Source: an uncultured Bacteroidota bacterium
GTDB taxonomy: Bacteria > Bacteroidota > Bacteroidia > Flavobacteriales > Flavobacteriaceae
Assembly: GCA_902512755.1 (NCBI GenBank)
Contig: CABXKB010000002.1
Location: 50,737-114,736 of the forward strand
DNA length: 64,000 nt
Reading direction: 5' to 3'
The translations under genes were made by a program, and so were the position numbers. Below, one piece after another: positions 20,320-32,100 of this stretch; the stretch's first letter is position 1; every line of letters starts with the position of its first letter. The notes under the pieces are model-generated. The model was not told the origin of the DNA and ran no database searches. It was given only the letters and a program-made list of their open reading frames with translations.

Positions 20320-21569
20320 TGCATAATCACCCCTCTTTTAAAGGAGTTGAGATGGCAGCTAAAAAATTAAAAGGCTTGTCCAGGGTTACCCCATTAGAAT
20401 TCAATAAGCGTTTATCTAAAATGATAAACGCTTCTGTTTTTTTAAAACGTGAAGACCTACAACAGGTACGTTCATTTAAAATTCGTGGAGCTTACAACAA
20501 AATATCTTCATTAAAAAAAAATGAAGTAATCAAAGGAATCATTTGTGCTAGTGCTGGAAATCATGCTCAAGGATTTGCATTTTCCTGTCAAAAATTAGAA
20601 ATTAATGGGGAGGTTTATATGCCTGCTACGACTCCCCATCAAAAAGTCTCTCAAGTCCGACTGTTTGGAGCTGAATTTGTTGATATTATTTTAGTTGGAG
20701 ATACATATGATGCATGCCAAAAAGTAGCTTTAGAAGCAGCAGAAGCTTCAAATAAAACCTTTATTCATCCTTTTGACGATCCTCAAGTAATTGAGGGACA
20801 AGGGACAGTAGCTTTGGAGATGTTGGAGCAACATACTAAAGGCTATGATTATGTTTTAGTACCTATAGGTGGCGGCGGTCTTATTTCTGGAATGCTTACG
20901 GTATTTAATAAGTGTTCTTCAAGCACCAAGGTTATTGGAATTGAACCAGAGGGAGCTACATCTATGAAACTATCATTAGAAAAAGGTAAAAGAATTTCCT
21001 TAGATGAGATGGATAACTTTGTAGATGGTGCAGCAGTTCGCCAAGTAGGGAAGTTACCCTTTGAAATTTGTAAAGAGAATTTAGATCAAATTTTGGTTAT
21101 ACCAGAGGGGAAAATTTGCCAAACTATTTTAGATTTATATAATATAGATGGAATTGTTGCGGAACCAGCAGGTGCTCTTGCTATAGCAGCTTTAAATCTA
21201 ATGGGTGATGTATTAAAAGATAAGTCAATTGGAGTTTTAGTTTGTGGAGGTAATAATGATATTTTTAGGATGCCAGAAATTAAAGAACGTGCCTTACTGT
21301 ATGCTGAACTGAAGCATTATTTTTTGGTAGATTTCCCCCAAAGATCGGGAGCTTTAAAACAATTTGTAACCCAGATTTTAGGTCCTAATGATGATATTAC
21401 TCATTTTGAGTTTTCAAAAAAACATTTCCGAAACAGCTCAACAGCTGTTGTTGGGATTGAATTAAAAGAAGCTGCTGATTTATCCATTTTGGCAGAAAGG
21501 ATGAAAAAGTATAATTTTAAATTCGATTATATAAACGATAAAAAGAACTTGTTTCAGTTTTTAATCTAA
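20319..21569 (+). CDS. ilvA: Threonine deaminase (threonine ammonia-lyase), GTG start
   Basis: SFKIRGAYNK PLP lysine motif, GGGGLISG, C-terminal ACT-like domain. Confidence 0.94.
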   Translation: MHNHPSFKGVEMAAKKLKGLSRVTPLEFNKRLSKMINASVFLKREDLQQVRSFKIRGAYNKISSLKKNEVIKGIICASAGNHAQGFAFSCQKLEINGEVYMPATTPHQKVSQVRLFGAEFVDIILVGDTYDACQKVALEAAEASNKTFIHPFDDPQVIEGQGTVALEMLEQHTKGYDYVLVPIGGGGLISGMLTVFNKCSSSTKVIGIEPEGATSMKLSLEKGKRISLDEMDNFVDGAAVRQVGKLPFEICKENLDQILVIPEGKICQTILDLYNIDGIVAEPAGALAIAALNLMGDVLKDKSIGVLVCGGNNDIFRMPEIKERALLYAELKHYFLVDFPQRSGALKQFVTQILGPNDDITHFEFSKKHFRNSSTAVVGIELKEAADLSILAERMKKYNFKFDYINDKKNLFQFLI

Positions 21570-21594
21570 CATTGCTAAATAAGAAATAAACAGA

Positions 21595-23175
21595 ATGAAT
21601 AATACTAATTCTCTAATCCCCAAGGAATTTCAAATTGAGCCCTTAAGTTGTGACGAATACCTTGTTAACGGTGTAATCCAAAAATGGGAAGGTAAAACTT
21701 CAGAAGTTTACTCCGTAATTCCTACTGAAGGAAAACCAACTCTTTTGGGTACAATTCCAGATATGGAAACTGAAGTTGCTTTGGAGGCTTTAGAAGCAGC
21801 AAAAAATGCATTTAAAAGAGGTCAAGGTCTTTGGCCTACTATGAAAGTTGGAAAACGACTGAAGTGCATGGAAACATTTGTCGAAAAAATGAGACTTCAT
21901 CGGGAAGAAATTGTTAAACTTTTGATGTGGGAGATTTGTAAAAACATATCAGATTCTTACAAAGAATTTGACCGTACAGTTGATTATATTCATGATACCA
22001 TTGAAGCATATAAAAACTTAGATCGTAAAGGCGCAAAGTTTGACCAACAAGGTGGTGTTTATGCACATATACGTCGTGGACCTCTAGGAGTGGTATTATG
22101 CTTAGGCCCCTATAACTATCCTCTTAATGAGACTTTTTGTTTACTTATTCCAGCCATTATTATGGGTAATACAGCCATTTTTAAGCCTGCAAAACATGGT
22201 GTATTGTTAATTGCCCCACTTTTAAAAGCCTTTCAAGAAAGCTTTCCACCAGGAGTTGTTAATATTTTATTTGGTAGAGGCAGAAAAATAGCTTCTCCAA
22301 TAATGAAAACAGGTTTTATAGATGTCTTAGCTTTAATCGGTCATAGCTCATCAGCTGTTTCTCTTCAAGATCAGCATCCTAATAAGAATCGTTTACGCTT
22401 AGTCCTTGGTTTAGAAGCAAAAAATCCAGGTATAATTCTTCCTGATGCAGATTTAGACCATACAATTAGAGAATGTATTTCGGGAACATTATCTTATAAT
22501 GGTCAACGCTGCACTGCACTAAAGGTATTGTACGTTCATGAATCTATAGTAGATAAATTTAATAGCCGTTTTTCAAAGGCAGTAGATCAGCTAAAGTTTG
22601 GAATGCCATGGGATGATTCTTTTCTTACACCATTGCCAGAACCCTCCAAGCCTAGTTACATCCAAGAGTTGATCTCAGATGCAAAAGCTAAAGGAGCAAA
22701 AGTATTAAACAAAAGAGGAGGTGAATTATTTGATAATTATTCTTTCCCTGCTGTTATCTTCCCAGTAACTAAAGATATGAATCTTTATCATGAAGAACAA
22801 TTTGGGCCTGTAATTCCTATTATTTCTTATAAGGAAATTGATGAGCCCTTGGATGCAATGGCAGCTTCAGAATATGGACAACAGGTTAGTTTATTTGGTC
22901 GTGATGTTAACAAATTAGCTCCCTTAGTTGATACTCTTGCAAATCTTGTTTGTCGTGTAAATCTTAACTCAGCTTGTCAACGAGGACCTGATGTTTATCC
23001 TTTTACTGGCAGAAAAAATTCAGCAGTAAGTACTTTAAGTGTTTATGATGCGTTGCGTTCATTTTCAATAAGAACTTTTTTGGCTTCAAAAGACACCCCA
23101 TATAACAAGGAAATTCTTGAAAGATTACTTAATTCTGACAAATCTAACTTCGTTTCAACAGAATACTTGTTATAG
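21595..23175 (+). CDS. gapN: NADP-dependent (non-phosphorylating) glyceraldehyde-3-phosphate dehydrogenase / ALDH superfamily
   Basis: Motifs [45 protein letters not shown]; GapN-like [25 protein letters not shown]. Confidence 0.85.
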   Translation: MNNTNSLIPKEFQIEPLSCDEYLVNGVIQKWEGKTSEVYSVIPTEGKPTLLGTIPDMETEVALEALEAAKNAFKRGQGLWPTMKVGKRLKCMETFVEKMRLHREEIVKLLMWEICKNISDSYKEFDRTVDYIHDTIEAYKNLDRKGAKFDQQGGVYAHIRRGPLGVVLCLGPYNYPLNETFCLLIPAIIMGNTAIFKPAKHGVLLIAPLLKAFQESFPPGVVNILFGRGRKIASPIMKTGFIDVLALIGHSSSAVSLQDQHPNKNRLRLVLGLEAKNPGIILPDADLDHTIRECISGTLSYNGQRCTALKVLYVHESIVDKFNSRFSKAVDQLKFGMPWDDSFLTPLPEPSKPSYIQELISDAKAKGAKVLNKRGGELFDNYSFPAVIFPVTKDMNLYHEEQFGPVIPIISYKEIDEPLDAMAASEYGQQVSLFGRDVNKLAPLVDTLANLVCRVNLNSACQRGPDVYPFTGRKNSAVSTLSVYDALRSFSIRTFLASKDTPYNKEILERLLNSDKSNFVSTEYLL

Positions 23176-23181
23176 ATAAAT

Positions 23182-23212
23182 AAACTTATAAAAACCTAAT
23201 AATAAGTTTTTA
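23182..23212 (+). terminator. Possible intrinsic terminator after gapN
   Basis: AAACTTAT ... ATAAGTTT 8-bp inverted repeat followed by a short T-rich tract. Confidence 0.4.
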
Positions 23213-23227
23213 TTAAACACAACATTT

Positions 23228-23917
23228 GTGAAACAATTAATTGTCCTAGTACCGTGTATTTTACTCTCTTCTTGTTCTTTGGTAAAAAAATATCCTGCCA
23301 AGGATCGCGCATGGGCAATACCTGAAATCGAGGCTTTTGAAAAATTAGACGCAGAAATCAATTATCACGACGATGCAATACTTTTTATAGGTAGTTCGAG
23401 TATTCGTCTATGGAAGACTCTAAATAAGGACATGGAGCCCTACAAAGTAATTCAAAGAGGTTATGGCGGTGCAAATTTTAGAGATGTTATTTATTTTACT
23501 GAAAGAATTCTTGCTGATCACAAATTAAAAATGGTGGTTTGTTTCATAGCAAATGATATTTCTGGCTCTCCAGATGATGGGACCCCAAGGGAAGTGCTAA
23601 GATTATTTAAATATTTTGTAAATCAAGTTCGTGTGAAACATCCTGAAATCCCTATTATGCAAATATCAATCACACCTACTAAAAGTAGATGGAAGTATTG
23701 GGATAAGATTAAAAAAGTCAATGATTTAATACAAGCTTATTGTTTAAAAACAGAAAATCTTTTTTTTATTGACACGGTTAAAAGATTTTTAAATGAGGAG
23801 GGTAAACCCAAGACAGAGTGGTTTGTGAATGATCAATTACATTTAAATAAAGTCGGTTACGCAGAATGGAGTAATATTATTCAAAATGCAATTAATCAAC
23901 AAATTCCATTATTCTAG
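23228..23917 (+). CDS. SGNH/GDSL hydrolase family lipoprotein (GTG start)
   Basis: Lipobox-like LLSSCS; GSSSIRLW block and C-terminal NDQLHLNKVGY. Confidence 0.82.
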   Translation: MKQLIVLVPCILLSSCSLVKKYPAKDRAWAIPEIEAFEKLDAEINYHDDAILFIGSSSIRLWKTLNKDMEPYKVIQRGYGGANFRDVIYFTERILADHKLKMVVCFIANDISGSPDDGTPREVLRLFKYFVNQVRVKHPEIPIMQISITPTKSRWKYWDKIKKVNDLIQAYCLKTENLFFIDTVKRFLNEEGKPKTEWFVNDQLHLNKVGYAEWSNIIQNAINQQIPLF

Positions 23918-24540
23918 ATTTTTTCAAAACTAGAAAAAACAAACTTTTGTTCTGTTTTAAATGGAGTTTGATGTGTTACATATTCACATTTTAAGGGATT
24001 AAAGTGTTCTTGGAAGCTTTTTGAAATGCTATCACAACTATATTGAGTAACAGGAAGCCCACTACATTTTAAGGGACCATCTTTAGAAAAGGTTCCTAAT
24101 ACTATGTGTTTATTAACCCATTGGTTAACAATGTCTTTATAACGACTGATTTCTTGGGGATTTGTTAAAAAGTGAAAGGAAGCTCTGTCATGCCAAAGCG
24201 CATATTTTTTTTTAGGTTTAAAATCTAAAACATCACTAACAATCCAACTTACTTTTTTTGAGCGATCACCCAATCTTTTTTTTGCACGTTGAAGTGCTTT
24301 TTTCGAAATATCTAATACGCTAATGTCCTTATATCCCTTTTCAAGTAAAACATCCACTAATCTACTATCACCTCCACCGATGTCAATTACGGGTAGTTTA
24401 GTATCAAGATTTAAAGCATCAATAAAATCAATAGAGTTCTTTGGATATGTTTCAGTCCAACTTACTTCTTCTGGAGTTTTAGTTCCAAATATATTTTCCC
24501 AGTGATCTTCTTTTTTATACATAATTATAAATTTAACCAA
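23914..24540 (-). CDS. Class I SAM-dependent methyltransferase
   Basis: VIDIGGGDSRLVDVLLEKGYKDISVLDIS motif I; start may be the downstream ATG at about 24522. Confidence 0.87.
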   Translation of the reverse strand: MVKFIIMYKKEDHWENIFGTKTPEEVSWTETYPKNSIDFIDALNLDTKLPVIDIGGGDSRLVDVLLEKGYKDISVLDISKKALQRAKKRLGDRSKKVSWIVSDVLDFKPKKKYALWHDRASFHFLTNPQEISRYKDIVNQWVNKHIVLGTFSKDGPLKCSGLPVTQYSCDSISKSFQEHFNPLKCEYVTHQTPFKTEQKFVFSSFEKI

Positions 24541-26687
24541 TAATTAATTTTTAGAGTCAAATTCCAACCGGTTGAAACTGAAGGCACACTTATTTCATTA
24601 CTATTAAATACTAAGAAAATATCTGATGCGGGTTTATAGCGCCATTGAAATCTTGAATTAAAATTCCAAAGGCCTAGTTGTTCGTTGTATTGAAATAGAT
24701 TAGAGAAGAAAATTGTATTTGTGAAAGTTAGATTTCCTTTTATACCTAGAAGCCAAAAAGAGTTTTTATTCCAAGGGGCCGCAAGATTAATTTGATTGAA
24801 ATTTACAACAGAGCTAAGCTCCAAAAAAGGTTGAAAGCGATATCCAAACTCCCCTATAAGTCCAGACCGCTTACCCTTGTTATAATATCCACCAGTAATT
24901 GTTTCTAATGAATAAGTAAATCTATTTTGTGGTTTCGAATAATAAGAAACCATAAAACTATTCCATCTATGATCAGATCCTTCTTCAAGATAGGCAATAC
25001 CAGTTCGTAAGGGATCGAAATTGGAAAGCAACTGTATAAACTGATCTTGAAAACCTATTGAAAGTTTACTTCTATTTTTAAAATTTAGTAAATATTTAAT
25101 AGATGTTGATTGGTCTTTATTATCCCATTCCGTATTAAAAAAATAAGTTTGTGAAATACTGGGTCCATGCGATAATAGTTTTGTTTCTCCTTTTGTATAA
25201 ACAAGATGTCCTCCACTAGCTTCAAGTTTGTTGTAGTTTTTTCTAGGTATATAACCAACCTCTGCTGTATAATCACCTGATATGAATTCTTGTTGTATTC
25301 TCCATTTCCATCTTGTAGATTGATATCCAATATGAGACGCAAAAACATTTCCCTGTTTTTCTTTTATAGGGCTTAGCGACTTTATAAGAAGAACCTTACC
25401 ATTCCATAAGTTATCTTCAGAAAAATAGTTGTATTCTAATCCAATATTTCGATTGTAGCGATTGTTGATTACGGAGTTTTCTAAATGATTAATTTTTTGC
25501 TTGTTTATAAAAATAAAACTGATATTAGAGCGGTCAAATACCTTACGTTGGAGCGTAAGAACACCAAAATTTTCTACTGATAAATCTAAGTTTTTGTCTT
25601 TTTGTGTCTGAACATCCATGACTCCTAGTCGCCAATTTTCATCTAAATTTCCACTCATTCTAATCCCTCCAATTATTGGAACATTAAGTCCAATTCTTCT
25701 TGAAAAAAAAGGCCGAATAGTTTTATATCCAAAATTTGAAAAAAGATCTGCATTTTCTAAGAAGAATTGTCTTCTTTCAGGGAAGAAAAGTTCAAAGCGA
25801 TCTAGATTAGTTACTTGTTTATCTACTTCCGCTTGAGAAAAATCAGGATTTAAAGTGACATCTAGATTTAAAGCCGATGTTAAATTGAATTTTAAATCAC
25901 CTCCGATTTTGAGGCTATTATTTTGAGGATTTCTATTTACCTTAGAAAGGTTATTAGCGCTGTAAGGTATCAATGAAATATTGTTAGCTTGTTTTGGAGG
26001 TTTGCTTTTCCAGATGAGCGCTCCTGCATATGCAAGTGAAACTGAAGGAAATTGTCTAGGTACAGGAGCCCAACTAGATTTTTCACTCGCTTTTAAATCT
26101 AACCGACTAAAATTGATTCCCCATTCTAAAATCGTTTCGTCATATCTAATTGATTTAAATGGAATTGCAATTTCACATACCCACTTTTCTTCATCAAATT
26201 TAACTTGAGAGTACCATTTTGTATCCCAATTTAAATCAACTCTTCTTCCATCATACATAGTTCCATCCCACTGAGCTCCATATGCATTTAATCCAAAAGC
26301 AAATCCTGTACTTTGATTGTTGAAAGGATCAATAGCTACTAGGAAATTATCATTTTTACCAAAAGAAAAATCTCTTTTCAACGATTCCACTACATAATCC
26401 CCTTTTATTGAATTATTAAAGAAAATGATTGCTATGTAGAGAAATTCATCATCAAATGATACTCGTGCTTCTGAAAATTGCTTTGCCCTTCCAGTATCCA
26501 GAGGAGTAATCATGAAAAAATCTTTTCCAACGGCAACTTCTTTCCATATATTTTCATCTAGTCTACCATCAATTTTAATTTTTTCTTCTGTTTTAATTAT
26601 TGGAAGACGATATTTTTCGAAATTGATTTGCCCAAAACCAATTTGATAGTAAGTACAAAGAAGAAATAAATATTTAATTTTATTCAA
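24525..26687 (-). CDS. DUF5916 / CBM9-like domain outer-membrane-type protein
   Basis: KIDGRLDENIWKEV N-terminal CBM9-like segment, FFPERRQFFLENADLF, long beta-rich C-terminus. Confidence 0.85.
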   Translation of the reverse strand: MNKIKYLFLLCTYYQIGFGQINFEKYRLPIIKTEEKIKIDGRLDENIWKEVAVGKDFFMITPLDTGRAKQFSEARVSFDDEFLYIAIIFFNNSIKGDYVVESLKRDFSFGKNDNFLVAIDPFNNQSTGFAFGLNAYGAQWDGTMYDGRRVDLNWDTKWYSQVKFDEEKWVCEIAIPFKSIRYDETILEWGINFSRLDLKASEKSSWAPVPRQFPSVSLAYAGALIWKSKPPKQANNISLIPYSANNLSKVNRNPQNNSLKIGGDLKFNLTSALNLDVTLNPDFSQAEVDKQVTNLDRFELFFPERRQFFLENADLFSNFGYKTIRPFFSRRIGLNVPIIGGIRMSGNLDENWRLGVMDVQTQKDKNLDLSVENFGVLTLQRKVFDRSNISFIFINKQKINHLENSVINNRYNRNIGLEYNYFSEDNLWNGKVLLIKSLSPIKEKQGNVFASHIGYQSTRWKWRIQQEFISGDYTAEVGYIPRKNYNKLEASGGHLVYTKGETKLLSHGPSISQTYFFNTEWDNKDQSTSIKYLLNFKNRSKLSIGFQDQFIQLLSNFDPLRTGIAYLEEGSDHRWNSFMVSYYSKPQNRFTYSLETITGGYYNKGKRSGLIGEFGYRFQPFLELSSVVNFNQINLAAPWNKNSFWLLGIKGNLTFTNTIFFSNLFQYNEQLGLWNFNSRFQWRYKPASDIFLVFNSNEISVPSVSTGWNLTLKINYWLNL

Positions 26688-26719
26688 AGAATTATTTAAT
26701 TGTTTATTTGACTTATAAT

Positions 26720-27856
26720 TTATATTTCAGATACAAATCTATCCCATTGTTCAGAAAAAGTGGACCAATTATATTTTATCGATGTTTTTCTCATGTTTTC
26801 AGAAAAATTTTTAATATTTTTTTTCCCCAAAACTTTATAAATACCTGCAGCAATAGATTTAGAATCTTTTTTTACAGTAAGTCCAGTATGGTCATTAATA
26901 ATTGTTGTATTTAAGCTTTCAATATCTGAAACTAAAAGTGGCTTTTGATAATAATAGGCAAGTGGTGTTACTCCACTCTGAGTTGCTTTATGATAGGTTT
27001 GAGCAACTATATCACAGGCTGAAAATAGCAGTTGAATATCAGTTTTATTTTTAAAGTTAAAATCTAAGACTACACGCTTGTCTAGATTTAATGTTTCAAC
27101 AATTTGAGTATATTTTTTTTTATCCTCATAACATTCTCCTGCGACGTAAAGTTTAATGTTTTTATCAATTAGAGGAGCTTCATTAAATGCTCTTATCAAT
27201 AGTTCAAGACCTTTATATTTTCGAATTAAGCCAAAAAATAAAACATACGGAACTTCAATATCCCACTTTAGTTTAAGTCTTGCCTTTTTTTGATCTAGAA
27301 TAGGTAGTAAATTGCTATTAATTGGGTGGAATCCAGCCCAAACAGGGCCATCGAAATTATCTTTAATTTGATCAGCAACAAATAAAGATAAACTACTAAT
27401 GCAATCCAAATATTTAGAAAATAGTAGATTTAATTTTTTGTCAATCCAACTGGTTTCGTGCGGAATCCAATTATCTACTATAGCAACTTTCTTAATAGAT
27501 TTGGGTAAATTTCTAGCTATCCAAGCATAAACAAAGGCAAGGAAAGGTGTATAATATCTAAAGACCACAACCTTTGGTGATTTTGAGCAAATGTATTTTA
27601 TTACTCTAGGCCACTTCATTGGGTTGTATGCATGAAGAAGTTGTGTGATAATTAATTTTTTGGGACTAATCTGATTGCTAAATTGGGTTTTTCCAGGAAA
27701 AAAAACTTTAGGGTAAAGTTTTGTGAAAGTTAACAATTCAATTTTTTTTCCTTTTTTTTGAAGCGCTTTCGCTAACTCATGTTGGGTGTCAGCTATACCT
27801 CCTCTAAAAGGGTGTGCAGGCCCTATTATGAGATAATCCAAATGATTTTTAGCCAT
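26720..27856 (-). CDS. Glycosyltransferase family protein (GT4-like)
   Basis: HPFRGGIADTQHELAKALQ; VLFFGLIRKYKGLELLIRAF; QSGVTPLAYYYQKPLLVSD. Confidence 0.87.
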   Translation of the reverse strand: MAKNHLDYLIIGPAHPFRGGIADTQHELAKALQKKGKKIELLTFTKLYPKVFFPGKTQFSNQISPKKLIITQLLHAYNPMKWPRVIKYICSKSPKVVVFRYYTPFLAFVYAWIARNLPKSIKKVAIVDNWIPHETSWIDKKLNLLFSKYLDCISSLSLFVADQIKDNFDGPVWAGFHPINSNLLPILDQKKARLKLKWDIEVPYVLFFGLIRKYKGLELLIRAFNEAPLIDKNIKLYVAGECYEDKKKYTQIVETLNLDKRVVLDFNFKNKTDIQLLFSACDIVAQTYHKATQSGVTPLAYYYQKPLLVSDIESLNTTIINDHTGLTVKKDSKSIAAGIYKVLGKKNIKNFSENMRKTSIKYNWSTFSEQWDRFVSEI

Positions 27857-29112
27857 TATGATAGGACTAATTTCCTATTAGGTTCCTTGATTCTTGCCCA
27901 AACCCCCACAAGTAAAGTAAATATGAAATAACTTACTAAAGATTTTAAAATAAAAGGCGAAGTCGTTTCTAAAAATTGAATTTGAGTGAAGATGATAAAT
28001 ATTATACTAAATACTCCTCTAAAAATTTCCAGGATTGGAGCCCACGAATAATAATCCATTAGAGATGTAAAACCAAAAATTGAAAAAAATATTAATAAAC
28101 TAAAAGTAATTTGGAGGTTAAAATTAAGATAACTGAATTTTGATAAAAAGAAGAAGAGCATTAATGTTATTGCTGAAAAATGAACTACAGCTATTACTTT
28201 CCAATTTAAATCATAAGTAGGTTTATATTTTTTGTTTGTATTGATTTCACGGGAAATAACTGGAAATATTTTTGATACATCTTGGGGTCTCCACCCCGTT
28301 GGCATAAACCAAATACGAAGTTTATCTTTCCATTTACGTGTGTGCCAGGCATCACGAGATAACAAATAAAGATGTTGGAAGTTAATCCAAATTGGATTCC
28401 AGCTCATAGCTGGCTTTAATGTACCGTAAACAGCAGGTTCATCTTCTAGTTCTTCTTGAAAAGTACCAAATATACGGTCCCAAACACAGAAAATCGCAGC
28501 TAGATTTTTATCAATGTAAATTGGATTTATTGCATGATGAACACGATGTTGAGAAGGAGTCACAATTATATATTCAAGAAATCCAAGTTTTCCAATATGC
28601 TTTGTGTGATACCAAAATTGAGCAAATAGGTGTATAGGAGTCAATGTCATTATAACCTCTGAAGGTATACCCATAAAAGCCGCTGGAACTAGGAATAATG
28701 CTCCAAAACCTATGATATTTGAAATACTTTGTCTTAACGCACAGGCAAGGTTATATTCTTCACTACTGTGATGAATTAAATGTTGATTCCAAAAGATGTT
28801 TACTTTATGATTGAGAAAATGAACTAAATATGAAGCAAGGTCTATGCATATAAAAGCAATAATATATATTCCTGTGGTACTTTCGACTTCCCAATATGCG
28901 ATTTTTTCAAGTAAAAAAGGGTAAGATATCAGGATTACCCCAAGACCAAGAACATCTTTAAGAATATTAGTCATACCCGAGCTGAGACTTGCCAAGGTGT
29001 CCATAAAAATATAAGATTGTTTTTTTGTAAGGTGACCATATAGCATTTCTATTAATACTAAAATTAAAAAACCGGGTATAGCCCATAGTAATATAGAAGC
29101 ATATGTATTCAT
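27856..29112 (-). CDS. Sterol desaturase / fatty acid hydroxylase family protein
   Basis: Histidine boxes HFLNH, HLIHHSSEEYN, SQHRVHHAINPIYIDKN. Confidence 0.88.
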   Translation of the reverse strand: MNTYASILLWAIPGFLILVLIEMLYGHLTKKQSYIFMDTLASLSSGMTNILKDVLGLGVILISYPFLLEKIAYWEVESTTGIYIIAFICIDLASYLVHFLNHKVNIFWNQHLIHHSSEEYNLACALRQSISNIIGFGALFLVPAAFMGIPSEVIMTLTPIHLFAQFWYHTKHIGKLGFLEYIIVTPSQHRVHHAINPIYIDKNLAAIFCVWDRIFGTFQEELEDEPAVYGTLKPAMSWNPIWINFQHLYLLSRDAWHTRKWKDKLRIWFMPTGWRPQDVSKIFPVISREINTNKKYKPTYDLNWKVIAVVHFSAITLMLFFFLSKFSYLNFNLQITFSLLIFFSIFGFTSLMDYYSWAPILEIFRGVFSIIFIIFTQIQFLETTSPFILKSLVSYFIFTLLVGVWARIKEPNRKLVLS

Positions 29113-29143
29113 AAAAACCTCAAATTTTGTTAAAAATAGGAAA

Positions 29144-32100
29144 TTATGAACTAATTACCCATTTTCCTTGTCTGACAAGTATTTCAGCTTGTTTATATTT
29201 TACAATTTTAGTTTCTCCTGTACTAATATTTTTAATGGTAACTTTTTCGTTACGACCAATTTTAGGTTGATCTCTTACTATTGTTTCAATGATTTGACGC
29301 TGTGGTTGACTTGCTCCAGCACCTACTGAACGAGATTTTTGAGCTAATTCTTCAGTATTAAGAACATCATCCTTAGAAGTTTTAAGTTTTTGTTTAGAAG
29401 TTGACCTTTTAGCCTCATGAATTTGAGCTTCCTTTTGGTTCGGTAAGCCACCCTTGATTAAAAAAGATAGAACTTCTTTGTTTAGGCTATTTAGCATGGC
29501 TTTAAAAAGCTCAAATGCTTCAAATTTATAAATCAATAGTGGGTCTTTTTGCTCATGAACCGCTAGTTGAACTGATTGCTTCAGTTCATCCATTTTTCTT
29601 AAATGGATTTTCCACGCATTATCAATTAGGGCCAGTGTTATATTTCTTTCAAAATCATCAATTAGACTTTTACCCTCTGATTCATAAGCTTCTTTAAGAT
29701 TAGTAACTACGTTCAGTGATTTTAATCCGTCTGTAAATGGAACTACAATTTGTTCAAATTTATTATCAGGTCGTTGATAAACATCTCTAATAACAGGATA
29801 AGCGATATTAGCATTAAGACTTGTTTTTTCATTGTAATGATTTAATGATGACGTGTAAAGGTCTTTTATTAGATCATTTTCTGTTTTTTCTAAAAAAGCA
29901 CTTTCATTGAGAGGAGCTGTCATCGAAAAGGTGCTTATGATTTCAAATTCAAAGTTTTTAAAGTCATTAGAAGCTTTATTATTTAAAACAATATCCTCAC
30001 AAGTATCATAAAGCATATTTAAAACATCTAATTTCAAACGCGAACCCTCAAGAGCATGTCTTCTTCTTTTGTATATAACCTCTCGTTGTGCACTCATTAC
30101 GTCATCATATTCCAACAGACGTTTACGAATTCCAAAATTGTTTTCTTCAACCTTTTTTTGAGCACGCTCAATTGATTTGGTCATCATTGAATGTTGAATG
30201 ACTTCACCTTCTTCCAGACCCATGCGGTCCATAACTTTCGCAACACGCTCTGATCCAAAAAGGCGCATCAGATTGTCTTCTAGAGAGACAAAAAATTGAG
30301 AACTCCCCGGGTCTCCTTGTCTACCAGAACGTCCACGAAGCTGTCTATCAACCCTTCTAGAATCATGACGCTCGGTACCTACAATTGCTAATCCGCCTAC
30401 ATCTTTAACTTCTTGAGATAGTTTAATATCAGTTCCACGACCCGCCATATTTGTAGCTATTGTTACTACTCCTGGATTTCCTGCTTCAGCAACTATATCA
30501 GCTTCTTTTTTGTGCATTTTTGCATTAAGTACGTTATGCTTCACCTTTCGTATGTTTAACATTTTACTTAATAATTCAGAAATTTCAACAGATGTAGTTC
30601 CTATTAAGACTGGCCTACCTTCATTTGAAAATTCACTCACTTTTTCAATTACTGCATTATATTTTTCTCGCTTAGTTTTATAGATTAAATCATCTTCATC
30701 TTTTCTAGCAATTGGTCGGTTAGTTGGTATTTCAATTACATCCAATTTATAAATTTCCCAAAATTCTCCAGCTTCAGTAATCGCCGTCCCAGTCATTCCA
30801 GAAAGTTTATGGTACATACGAAAATAATTCTGTAAAGTAATGGTTGCATATGTCTGGGTAGCTGCTTCAATTTTTACATTTTCTTTAGCCTCAATGGCTT
30901 GATGAAGGCCATCTGAATAACGACGACCTTCCATAATTCTTCCGGTTTGTTCATCAACAATTTTAACTTTGTTATCCATCAATACATACTCTACATTTTT
31001 TTCAAAAAGGGTATAAGCTTTTAAGAGTTGATTCATACTATGTATACGCTCACTTTTGATATCAAAATCTTTAAAAAGCTCTTCTTTTAAGGTCGCTTCT
31101 TTTTTTGAGTCATATCCATTAGATTCAATTTTAGCAATTTCAATTCCAATATCTGGGAGAACAAAAAAATTAACATCTGAATTATCCTCAGAAAGCATTT
31201 GGATGCCCTTTTCTGTGAGATCAATTTGATTATTTTTTTCATCAATAACGAAATATAAATCTTTATCAATGATATGCATTTCACGGTTATTATCTTGCAT
31301 ATAGTGATTTTCAGTTTTTTGTAAAAGCTGCTTGACCCCTTCCTCGCTTAAAAATTTAATCAAGGCCTTGTTTTTTGGTAAACCTCTAAAAACCCTCAAA
31401 AGCAAAATACCTCCTTCAGTTGTATCATCGTCTCGAATTTTAGCTTTTGCTTCAGCTAAAATTCCTGTTAATAAACTTCGCTGATTGTTTACCAAACTAT
31501 TGACATTTGACTTTAAAACATCAAATTCATGCCTATCTCCCTCAGGTGTTGGCCCTGAAATAATCAAGGGTGTTCGTGCATCATCAATTAATACAGAGTC
31601 TACCTCATCAACTATTGCATAATTATGTTTGGGTTGAACTAAATCTTTAGCTGTGTGAGCCATATTATCCCTCAAATAATCAAAGCCGAATTCGTTGTTT
31701 GTGCCATAGGTGATGTCGGCTTGATATGCTTTTCTTCTTTCACTACTATTGGGTTGGTGGTAATCAATACAATCAACACTTAAACCGTGAAATTCAAATA
31801 TAGGTGCCATCCATGCACTATCACGTTTAGCTAAGTAATCATTCACTGTAACCAAGTGAACTCCTTTTCCGGTGAGTGCATTAAGATAAACTGGTAGTGT
31901 AGCTACCAAGGTTTTTCCTTCTCCAGTTTGCATCTCGGCAATTTTTCCCTGATGAAGGGCTATTCCCCCTATCAGCTGGACATCATAATGGATCATATCC
32001 CAAACAATTGGTTTGCCCGCTGCATCCCATGAATTTGACCAAATTGCCTTATCACCTGTTAGTTGGACATATGATTTTGATTGAGAAAGCACTCTGTCAT

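Noticed and set aside
25085-25348. Minus-strand 87-aa ORF inside the DUF5916 gene
   Set aside because: Alternative frame of a longer, well-supported ORF.
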